Shown here piece after piece: positions 8,457-18,800 of a stretch of DNA of 29,011 nucleotides. The notes below the pieces were generated by a model. That model saw only the letters and a program-made list of their open reading frames with translations. It was not told the DNA's origin and did no database searches. A program made the translations under genes and the position numbers. The stretch is from a virus, in IMG/VR virus record IMGVR_UViG_3300023276_000346, positions 1 through 29,011 of that record. One strand, given 5' to 3'. Numbering within the stretch: position 1 is the first letter of the stretch; the number at the start of each line of letters is the position of its first letter.

Positions 8457-11400
8457 TGGTACAGGTCAACCTAACCGGGCCTAACTACCAAGAGGCTGTG
8501 GAAACCCAGGACGAGTCCCTTATAAGGGACAAACACCAAGAGTACCAGAGTGCACTCAACTCCATAAGCACCCTGAACACTCTAGTCAAGGGTGGTGGGG
8601 AGATTCTGGACAAGTTATCGTCCGACCACTTTAACAAAGCACTGCAAGGTGAGGCGGGTGAGTTCCTTCAAGAGGCTGCTGTATTCGAGCAGGGGCAGAG
8701 TGCTTCAGAGTTGGGCGAACTGGACCCTACTGGGGAACCAATGCCACCTAACATGGACGAAGCGAAAAAGAAGTTCGACGAGAAGTTTGAAGACCTAGTC
8801 AAGGCGGCACCTTGGGCGTATAGAGGAGCACTGCGAGGCAAGAAGGGAGAACTAAGAGGGAAGTACCTGGATGCGGTAGAGGATATCGCCATAGATGAGC
8901 GGGACGTTGCCCTTTCACAAATGAGATCAGACACAGGGACAACAGAGGATACAGCAAGGCTTGTTTCGTGGAAGCGTGGGATCAGGGATATCCGCCTCCG
9001 GTATAACGCAGTACAGGAAGCGTCTCTTGAGTACGGTACCGCACTGATTAATGAAGAAGTTGATCCTTACGTTGCACACGGCAGGCTTGATGAGTTCATC
9101 GGCAAGGCTAACCTTGTGGCGAACGGAGGCACGGACGACGTTGGAGTTCACGACTTGACCGCTGCCACCGAAAAGGACTTGCGTGCTTATGCTTTTGCTA
9201 GGGCTGAAGGGCAGGCATTGTCCCCCAACGGGCCGGGCACACATGCAGTAGGCGTGCTGCTTCGTAAGGCTGATGATGCGGAAAAGAGCATTCGTGCGGT
9301 CAATGCTTTCATACCACGCCTAGACCCAACGGACACTAAGGCGATCAGGTTTATCAACGTTGCTAAGTCAGCCGAGCGTATACACAACACCAGTGTCGGG
9401 GGACTCGTAACCAGTGGAGACATCTCGACTGTATTGAATAGCCTTACCGATCACGTCGATATGGTTATACGAAGCGGGGATCAAAGATCGCTTGACCTGT
9501 TGTTGTCTACCGTGTTCCGTGATTCGACCAATATCAATGTGAACGAATCTTTTGGCTCAACGCTCGTTGATCTACAACTGGGTTATGAACGTGAGGTAGC
9601 CCTACTACCGGAGGGTGACACCAGGACAGCAATACAATCCATGCTGAATAGCATTAAGAGCCTAAGGGGCAGGATCATAGTTCCGGCCACTTCCGGCAAG
9701 GGGGGCGGGGCAGCGTCCACTCGTACCGTCCCTAGTGAAGAGCAAATCGTGGCGGCTGGCGGTATCAAGGAGTACCTCAACGGCAAAGAACTACCCAGCG
9801 TAACTGAGTACCCCAACCTGTGGTCGAGCCTCACCGAGAAAACCACCTCCAATCAACGTAGGTTTCTTGGTGCTGTGTATAGTCACCTAACCTCCATGAA
9901 AGGTGGGGACACGCAGGAGAACTTCATGGACTTGATGGCAAACATCAACGACGCACTGGGGGCACCGAATTCCATAATGATGTTTGAGAACGGTAACCTG
10001 CGTGTGCTGACACCACTTGAGAACGGTGCTTACCGTGACTACTTTAGCACCCTACAGTTTGAACTGATTGAAGGCACAGACGGTAGACCCGACAGCCTTG
10101 TGCTACTACGTGGACCAGTGATTAAAGAGGAGAAGCGGGCTGCTGGAACCATTGGTGCTAACCCCGCTGGTGCAGGTACCGATACTAATGGTCAACCAAA
10201 GCCTGACATGGCGCAAGTTGGTGCCCCCGTTGAACAGGTGATAGAAAAGGCAGTTGAGGCAATGGGGACTGTCCCGAATCCTGAACGTGCCAGTGCTGTA
10301 GACAACATAAATAGAGGCTTGATAGACCTTGCCGTGGAGGCTATGGAAGAGGATCGGCGGGCATCAGAAGGAGTCGAGCCCGTTCCTGTGGGCACGACTG
10401 TCCTCGCTACACTCACACTGGGACGCTTACTTGGTAAGGCCGGAGGAGATGGAAGGGCTTTACGACTGTTAGAAACTATGGTTTCGCAGGATCGTGGTGG
10501 TCTTGTGAAGTCGGGGTTGAGCATACTTGAAAAGATGACTAGAAACCCTGATCCCGCAGCAATAAAGGAGTTCCTGACAAACACTCCGCTAGGTAAGAAG
10601 GTCGCAGCGAACCTTGGAGAAGCGGCGTTAGAAACCCTGGATTTCCAAGGCGGGGCAGAGAAGGTAAGGAAGGCCATAAAGAAGGAGATGTGGAAGTCCA
10701 TAAGGGGCGGATTAAAGTGGGGTAGACCCATTACTACTGGTCCGTTTAAGGTTCTTTGGTCTATGGCAAAAGGGACATATGGAAATGTGCTCGACCCAGT
10801 AGGACGTGGTGTCGGTAGTAAGATCGCTAAATCGGCTGTTGGAAAATGGGTCGGCTCCGAGTTTATGAAACACCTCAGAAATCCCATGACAATCGTAAAG
10901 GGGATGTGGCGGCTGGTTAGTCTGCCGTGGCTCGCTGCGGAGCAAGTCACACTTCAAGCAGCGTACTCAGCGGAGCGGGGGGTTCATTCGTTTGATGAAC
11001 GTGAGGAAGAACAAAGAGAGATCATTGATAAGCGTGGGGTAGACCCGTCAGGTCGTAGCGACTTAGACGTATTGGCATCTATAATGTATGAGGCTGGTGC
11101 AACGGCCCCTGGAACCTTCGGCCTCTCTACAGACAGGCTTATCACCGATAGTGGGCCTTATGCCCCTCAAGGGTTTGATGAATACATGGCTTCTTATGCA
11201 TACGGGATTGCGAACTTCGTTACTACCGGAGAGTACAACCCACGTGCAGCAGCCCTGGGCAGGGCGGGAGCGACTTCTGCTGTTGTAAAGTCAGGGTCAT
11301 ACACGGAAGTATCGGATCGACTGTTTGAAGAGTTGTACCCAATCAAGACAAATGCTTATCGCACGAGGGCGGAAGGTTTCAACACAGACGTTGAGGAGAT

Positions 11401-12877
11401 GCAGGGGTTAGCCGCCAACTTGGGCATGTTGCTGCCGTATCACCCTGGCGAACCAGACCATACAGAGCCTCCTGAATCTTACCCGGAGCCAAGCGGCACC
11501 CGCCTGTTAGGAACCAACAAAAGGTGGAACGAAGATAACACATACATTGTCTTTGATAGGGCAGGTGACCGTGAGCGTTTCGGGGACAAACTATTTGAGT
11601 ACGTCACCGAGAATCCGGGAGACCATGAGGCGGCCACCCTAGCCAAGGAGCACTTCTCAATCGGCGGCTGGACCCAGCAGCACGTACTCGCATTTGTGGA
11701 CATGCTGCCCCAAGGAGGGGTGCCCCTGCACGAGATCTTTAGTGACGAAAACCTTACAGATTTGGGCAAGGCCGCTTTAGAAGCACAACTTGGCGCATCG
11801 CCCGACTTCAAGACGGTAGCAGTGATGCTTGAGAGTCTATTCGCTGAAGAGAAGTGGGATGAGTTGGGTGATTTCCTGGAGCCCATCGTGTCGAATCCAA
11901 AATCGCACACGTATTTCAAAAGTCTACTTCCGCCAATGCCAGAGAACTCCGCAATGATCCGCATTGAAGGTCTTAGCCTGAACGCTAACCAGGAGTTGTC
12001 ATGGAAGATGGTTCCGAATGAGCAGACGTACCACTTCCTTGTTTGGCGTACACTGAAGGAGAGGATGCTAGAGACCGCCGGGGTAGACCCAGTCCCACTC
12101 GACGACGTAGAACGTGCGGCTGCTATGTCTTCCGATTGGATAGAGTACCAAGAGAATGCGTTAACTGACGAACACATGCGTGGTTGGCTAGACCCTGGAG
12201 AGTGGGACGAAATGGCGCAAGATGTGGCTACCACTATTGAGGCAAGGTATGGTGCCAACTTCGATAACCTTAACTCCGCAGACGGAAGGTCTCCAGGTCA
12301 AGTTGTCCGTGACTCAACAGATCGCTTGAAGGTATCAGCAAGACTTAATGCCAAGCAAGACGAGTTGGCTAGTTCTTGGGAGCGGTCAAGTGGGGAGGCA
12401 GGACACTATGGGGACTGGGTTACGAACGCACTCAAGGGGTCGCATGAAAATGCCACACTCCACCCCAGCCAACGTGGTAGGGCATCAAAACTGGAGGTCA
12501 AGCGCACGATAGAACGGCTTGATGACATCATATTGGGCATGGAAGCGGCTGCTAAAATGACGGAGGCAGATCGGGCAGGTACACCTGGGTTGAAGGATGT
12601 GAGTTTCAAGTGGCACGAAACACCCCTTGATTACACAGGGCATGGAGGCTTACCGATTCGTGAAGCCTTCGTCACACAAGATACGCAAAGGGCTGCTCAA
12701 GGACAAGGCCACTTACGCTTCAGTGCTATGGTTAAAAACGAAGACGGTAGTGCTACTAGGAAGTTCATCTCGATAATCAAACTAAAGAGGGGGGTGGAAA
12801 TCTTGCGTAGGCACCAGAGGTTAACCTATCTAATAGAAGACCTAGACTCGTTGAATGCCGAGGCGGGGGCAAAGTGA
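8456..12877 (+). CDS. Large internal virion protein (gp15-like position)
   Basis: 1473 residues with an ATG start in a TAATG overlap with the gp14-like gene. Most of the chain is predicted by eye to be helical and charged. The first ~150 residues are coiled-coil-like ('ESLIRDKHQEYQSALNSI'). A Gly/Pro linker follows ('GTIGANPAGAGTDTNG', near residues 562-578). A helical block around residues 700-830 holds amphipathic hydrophobic stretches ('SLPWLAAEQVTLQAAY'), and a Pro-rich linker lies near residue 1005. I see no lysozyme, transglycosylase or nuclease motif. Position between the gp14-like and gp16-like genes suggests the second ejection protein, which would help form the conduit across the periplasm. 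Much of it has no recognisable family. Confidence 0.55.
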   Translation: MVQVNLTGPNYQEAVETQDESLIRDKHQEYQSALNSISTLNTLVKGGGEILDKLSSDHFNKALQGEAGEFLQEAAVFEQGQSASELGELDPTGEPMPPNMDEAKKKFDEKFEDLVKAAPWAYRGALRGKKGELRGKYLDAVEDIAIDERDVALSQMRSDTGTTEDTARLVSWKRGIRDIRLRYNAVQEASLEYGTALINEEVDPYVAHGRLDEFIGKANLVANGGTDDVGVHDLTAATEKDLRAYAFARAEGQALSPNGPGTHAVGVLLRKADDAEKSIRAVNAFIPRLDPTDTKAIRFINVAKSAERIHNTSVGGLVTSGDISTVLNSLTDHVDMVIRSGDQRSLDLLLSTVFRDSTNINVNESFGSTLVDLQLGYEREVALLPEGDTRTAIQSMLNSIKSLRGRIIVPATSGKGGGAASTRTVPSEEQIVAAGGIKEYLNGKELPSVTEYPNLWSSLTEKTTSNQRRFLGAVYSHLTSMKGGDTQENFMDLMANINDALGAPNSIMMFENGNLRVLTPLENGAYRDYFSTLQFELIEGTDGRPDSLVLLRGPVIKEEKRAAGTIGANPAGAGTDTNGQPKPDMAQVGAPVEQVIEKAVEAMGTVPNPERASAVDNINRGLIDLAVEAMEEDRRASEGVEPVPVGTTVLATLTLGRLLGKAGGDGRALRLLETMVSQDRGGLVKSGLSILEKMTRNPDPAAIKEFLTNTPLGKKVAANLGEAALETLDFQGGAEKVRKAIKKEMWKSIRGGLKWGRPITTGPFKVLWSMAKGTYGNVLDPVGRGVGSKIAKSAVGKWVGSEFMKHLRNPMTIVKGMWRLVSLPWLAAEQVTLQAAYSAERGVHSFDEREEEQREIIDKRGVDPSGRSDLDVLASIMYEAGATAPGTFGLSTDRLITDSGPYAPQGFDEYMASYAYGIANFVTTGEYNPRAAALGRAGATSAVVKSGSYTEVSDRLFEELYPIKTNAYRTRAEGFNTDVEEMQGLAANLGMLLPYHPGEPDHTEPPESYPEPSGTRLLGTNKRWNEDNTYIVFDRAGDRERFGDKLFEYVTENPGDHEAATLAKEHFSIGGWTQQHVLAFVDMLPQGGVPLHEIFSDENLTDLGKAALEAQLGASPDFKTVAVMLESLFAEEKWDELGDFLEPIVSNPKSHTYFKSLLPPMPENSAMIRIEGLSLNANQELSWKMVPNEQTYHFLVWRTLKERMLETAGVDPVPLDDVERAAAMSSDWIEYQENALTDEHMRGWLDPGEWDEMAQDVATTIEARYGANFDNLNSADGRSPGQVVRDSTDRLKVSARLNAKQDELASSWERSSGEAGHYGDWVTNALKGSHENATLHPSQRGRASKLEVKRTIERLDDIILGMEAAAKMTEADRAGTPGLKDVSFKWHETPLDYTGHGGLPIREAFVTQDTQRAAQGQGHLRFSAMVKNEDGSATRKFISIIKLKRGVEILRRHQRLTYLIEDLDSLNAEAGAK

Positions 12878-15800
12878 TTACCCAGGACGCAAACGGGGAA
12901 CCATACGAGCCTTTCGGGTTCACTCCAAGGCAGAGGTTCGAGTGGAATAACGGGGTTGACCTCCATGGGCAGGACGCAATGATGCGTACTCTCCCTAGTA
13001 GGGGCGACAACACCGCTGGGTTCATGGAGTCGTGGTGGGCCTATGCAGCAACAGACCTTTGGATGGCTGACCTGCTCACGGACACACTATCAGGTAACGC
13101 TAGTTCTATACCCTATGGGACGAACCCTACGTTAAAGGGTCTTGGTAAGATTGCAACCTCTCTCTTCACCTTACCAATAGCAGCACTTGATCCGTTCCAC
13201 ACTCAAGAACAGTACAAGAAGACCGTTGACGATGCGTACTACAGCGCAGTCTATACCGTCACTAAACTCTTCGGTGACACTCCGGTGAAGCCTATGTCTA
13301 TGGAGGAAGCCTTCCTCACGATACCCGATGAGTTGAAGGACCACCCCGATACGATTTCCATTCTACGCCTTGCCGATCAGGTTGGTAGGCTAGAGTCGGC
13401 GGGCCACCGTAAAGCCATGGTCGCCTCATGGCTGAGTGAGGCACAGAACAGGTCTATACTAGAAAGAACACCGTGGTACAACGCACTGCTCGTAGGGCTG
13501 CTGAGTCTACCAGTAGATCTATCTGCCTGGGCCGACCTATTCCTTACTAATAAGTTAATGAAGGCTGGCATAATCACACGAGAAGTGGTAGGCAGTGCCA
13601 CTAAACATTACGGCAAAACTGTAGTCGCTGGCATGGCTACTGGTGCCGTGTCTGGTACAGCCCGGGAGTACCTGCTCTGGCAAGGACAGGAGTTGCGTAC
13701 CGTAGAGATGGCTGTGCAGGCTGTAGCAGTAGAGACGGTTCTCGGTGGCTTCATAGGTGCTGGAATGGAGTTCATGGGGCACGCTTGGACTAGGTCCGCT
13801 GCACGTAGGGCTTCCAGTGAGTCAACTGGTGGTGCCATAGATCCACAACTGCCAGTACCTACGGTAGAAGACCTTCGGTTGGTGACTCCCTTGTCAAGGT
13901 CAAGCATAGAGGTTGGGTTCATAGATAACGCTTACGCAGAGCATGGTGTCGGTGACCTTGGCGGTAACACGTGGATAAAGGACGAGTACCGAAAACAACT
14001 ATCCAAGCACAAGCGGGACTCATTAGAGACCAGAAGGCGACTAAGGAATGACGAGCCTGAACCGTCCGTCACTGACGAGGGGGACAGGCTATGGGGTGAA
14101 GACCCTCCCGAGCAAGCAACTCCAACCAGGCCCGAGCCGATCCCTCTTGAGCAAGCCTGGGAATGGACCACGCTGACTGTTGAGGAGTGGGCGATATGGG
14201 ATGCCAAGGTAAGGAACATGATTGCTAGGCACACACTTGACGGAGTCAACTTTGCTCGACCCTTCCTGCAAGAGGGCAACCAACCAGGGCTACCCGGTAT
14301 GTCAGACCCCACCATTGAGGCAGACGCTGCCATTAGGTTGGCAGAGGTTGAGGTCTTCCAGGGCATACATGCAGCCGAGAACTCTATCATGCTCAAGAAG
14401 TTGGAGCAAGTTGAGGGTATGGCTGCTCAACATATTGCCAACGGGCTAACCTTGGAGTCAATGACTGCTGCATGGGAGGCCGCAGGCGGTTCCCTAGATC
14501 CTGACGATCCTTCGACGGAAGCACTGCGTAGGTTGTTGGACAACTACACCCTGGAGAGAACTGCTGTCGTCTTGAATGCGGGCGAGGTAGAGATGGGTGA
14601 CCTTCTGTCTGTGCGTGGCAGGTCAAGTTCAGGCAGGGAGACGTTGGTTGCTGACCCAGTGACATCATCAGACGAGCCACTTACGCCAGCGGAACTCGAC
14701 GAATACTTCAGAACAGAACTAGGATCAGACTCCCAAGAGTACGAGATACTAGAGCCGTACCTTGAGCACGTCATGGACAGCGGGGATAAGGTATCGGTAA
14801 GGGACGTGGCTATACTGTTCAGTGATGCAAACGGTGGTAGCCCGCTCAAGATTAACGCCGCAGTTGAGCACTGGAGGGAGGGTGCTGACTGGATACCTAT
14901 TGGGACAGAGAGTGGTAAAAAGATAACCGTAACAATCGAGCCAAACCTTGACCACCCATTGTTTGAAACAGACTTACTCGTTAGCCCACTAGACAGGTAC
15001 AAGGGTACGTCTACGGTCGAGTACACGTTCTCAATGCAAAAGAAGCCCGGCGCAGGTGGTGCTACCGACCGGGTTATCCTACTGGAAGACGTTAAGTACC
15101 ATGACTCTGGTGCTCGTAAGCAGTTTGATGCGGATCAGTCCACCAGGGCAGTACGGTCGGGGGTGCGGCTAGCCCCGGATAGGCGAAGGTACGAAGAGCC
15201 TAATGCCCGGAGACAACGAGACAAGATCTCAATGCGGAAGGCACTGGGCGAGTACGCAGCGAGTACTGATGTTGGTGACTGGAAAGTTGTAAGGCTTGCT
15301 AACTTAGTATCTGGCAGGTACCCACAACACGCAGCGGGCGAATACGACCCCCACCACATGTGGGCCAAAGAGTTCCGGTACCGCAGGTTGCGCCCCGACG
15401 AAGGAACAACTATAGACCTGAAAGAAGCGAGCAACTGGGACACTGGTGGCGGGCTGCGGTTCTCCGATATCCATAGTAAGTATACCGACCATGTTCCACG
15501 TGATGCTAGGCTTGTGGTCGAGGCGAAGGTTCACAACAATAAGGGTAACGAGGCGTTCTTTGGCGACACACCCAACGAGAGGGTTGTTATATACCTCGAC
15601 GAGGACGGGTATGTAGTAGGGTTCATTGACGGTAAGGGGAAGGCTAGGGTTGAGCACCTGGGCAAGCACCACCAAGAGGTGATAACAGATGCTAATGGAG
15701 CCGACCCAGGGTCGCATTCATCCAGCGAAATAGACAGCATGCTAGGTGACCACATACTGCCAGACGCTGCCGAGGTCGCCAACATAGTAGAGGCTCTGTC

Positions 15801-18800
15801 ACAGGGCAGGGTGCAGCCAAGGGTGATTCTGAAACCAAGGAAAGTTAAACGTTTCGCTACCGGGAAGACGCATACGGGGGCAGAGCGCACAGTAGCAGTG
15901 CTTGACCAAGAGCACCTAGACGATGTCATGGACCCAGTGGCACTTGACGCTGACATGGTTGCCGCTAACCCCTTAAAAATAGAAACCCGTGACGGTGACG
16001 TTGACATAGGGCACAAAGACAACGTTGCGTTCGAGGCGTTCCATAGACTGCAAGCACGTATCCACTTACTGCTTGGGCTACACACAGGAGGACGCACCAC
16101 AGAGTTAAGGGCACTAACGTGGGACGATCTGGAAGTTGTTACCAACGCTGAAAACGAACTAGTATCTGCTACCCTACGCCTTCCTGACATGAAGGGCAAG
16201 GAAGTCCCGGCACGCATGAAGCGTGTTTATAGGTTCTCTGGTGAAAACCTAGCCTTCATCAAAAAACTGCTGGAGTTCAAGGAGTTAGAGAGCGACCGGA
16301 TAGACTACTTCGCAGGCAAGGTAGGCGAGAACGGAGAAGTCCCGCAGGGCGGAAAGTACTACCACTTAGCCAAGGAGATCAAGGACCAGGGCCACAGTGT
16401 AACCAGGATAGGCGACGGGGACACACCAATCATACGCTCATACACGGGGACGAAGAAGGGTGGCGTACTCCAGCATGGGTACGACCTGATTAATGCTGAC
16501 CTAAGAGAGAGTCCAGGGTCACGCAGCGTCCCTGTCCCACTGGCTACATCGTGGAAAATGCAGAAGCAAGCGATGGCTGATCTGTTGAGCGAAACTTCAA
16601 CTAGGGATAGATCGGGTAGAGGTGTTAGATGGACAAGGTGGAATAAAACTGTCAAGGGGTCAAGTAATGAGCCTATAGACATCACACGTAGAACCATACT
16701 GAACCTAGCCCGCAACTCCCTAGACATTGACTCATCAGGAAGGCAGTACTACGAGACTGTGGTACGTGCTATCACGGGTCATGCGGAACCTCCGAAGCGG
16801 GTCGAAGGGGCGGACAGTACCTTCACCCAATCCTACCAGCAGGAATACGAGAATAAGGTGAAGGTCCGGCGTGAGAAAGAGTACAAGCATACACCCGCCG
16901 TAGTTCAACAAGTGCACGAGGACTTGGGCCGACTTCCTAGTCCTGAATACTCCAACTCTTTTGAGTCCGGTGCCATAGGGGTGCTGTCGTCTAAAGGGGC
17001 TGGCCCTGGGTATGACCTTGACGCACTTCGGGACATGGCTGTAGACGAACTGAATGAAGTACGTGACTCCATGGGTGATGACACAAAAAAGCAGGAACTG
17101 TTCCGCAAGTTACTCGATGTCAACATACGTATACGATTGGAGAGTATGCGTCCGGGGGATGTCCGAGACCTGCGCTGGGGTGACGTAGAACTGGACGCAA
17201 GTGGTCGTGCCGATGTCAAGATAACCTACGTCACAAGCAAGACAGAAAGGGGACGCAAGGGCGGCAAGAGGCCCAAGACTGAGTACAGAAAGAGGGACGC
17301 AGTCTTGCGAGACTTGTTGGTGGAAGCCCGCACTCTAGATCGAAAGAAGGACGGATTCAATGAAGCAAGCCCCGTACTAGGGCAACTGAGGTCAACTAGA
17401 AAACTAAGCAAATACACCGCCCTTCTTGGCGAAGGCGCATGGCTTAACGGACTCGACGATAACGTGCACATGGAGGCTGCTTTACATAGGGGGCTGGTGT
17501 CTAGCATGCCCTCTGACGTGCAGTGGTCAGTAAAGAGAACCAATGCTACCGGGGCCGATTCATACGTGTGGGTAGACAACTCAAATGCAACACTGGCTGA
17601 TACGTCGCAGTGGCGGGACCACGCTGACCAAACCGCTCGCAAGCACTACACCTCAGACGAGACACTATGGGCCAAGGTGCCCCTACCTCCCAGGAGGGAC
17701 GGCAAAAAGAACTACAGGTCAACGACACAAGTCATGCGGGAGGTGCGTGCGTTACACCAGACTTTATGGGAACTGTTGGAAGAAAGAGGCGTGCAACTAC
17801 CTTCAATAGAAGACTACCTAGACCTAACGCTTGACGCTAGCATGCTAAGTAAAATGCTAGACAACCCCGTGCTTCGTAATAGGTACGACCGAGGTTCATG
17901 GGAGCCTGAAGGGGTGCCGCTGGTCACGAATCCTTCCAGGCCGGGATACGACTCAGCAAGAATCGGTGCTGTAATGACCGAGGTGAGGCGAGACATAAAA
18001 GGCATGCACCACATACGGACCATGGACGATCTGGTGAACAGGACAAAGACAGTCTACTCAAAGAGGAAGGGTGTTGAAGTACCAAGGGTCACCCCGAAGG
18101 TGCACTATACGAATATCGCAAGGCGCATGGATACTCTAGCGGGATACTCTAGCGAGTTAGCAGCCGAACAAAAGGCACGCTACACCGCATGGCATGAAGC
18201 CGCACAACTGCGGGAGGGGGTGGTCGAATCTAGCGTCACTGGGCCAAGAGATCTAAGGAAAGCAAGGCATATAGGTGATCCCGAAACCCGGTACGAAACG
18301 ACACGAACTGTTGATTCCCTGGAGTACCCACTTGCCGATCCTCATAACAAGATCCTCATTGCCGAAGAGCAGTCGGTGTCAGTAGAAAGGTTCAAAGATG
18401 GCGGTCTCGTTTCTACCGGGTTGAAGGCTCGGTCGTTCACGCAAGGCCCGTCATACAGGACGCAACTCATTGATCGCAAGGACGACCTCTTCTCCACACG
18501 TGACGGTGAAGTCCGTGCGTTGTTCAGGTTCAACGAGACACTAGGCAACATCATAATCGCCATGAAGAACCCTAACGCCAAGGACGCACTGGAGGAGGTG
18601 TTCCACCATATTGACGTAACCCTTCTCAAGAAGACAGTCCCATTGGAAATGCGTGGCGGGGTCACTGACGAAATGATTGACGCACTCGACCAGTTCGCTG
18701 GCAACAGAACCTCCGTTGAGGGGCGTGAACGCTTGGCTAAGGCGTTTATAGACTTCGCCAACAATAACCGTGCGCCTGACGAAATGGTGTACACCGTCTT

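Noticed and set aside
10192-12258. Long minus-strand ORFs (10192-10950 and 11479-12258) opposite the 1473-residue gene
   Set aside because: They lie fully antisense to a clearly coding gene, are Ser/Pro/Arg-rich with no recognisable domain, and have no ribosome binding sites of the kind seen in the minus-strand operon.
15531-16217. Minus-strand ORF of 228 residues opposite the first recombinase-like domain
   Set aside because: Shadow of codon bias in the plus-strand gene; Ser/Thr/Cys-rich, low-complexity translation.
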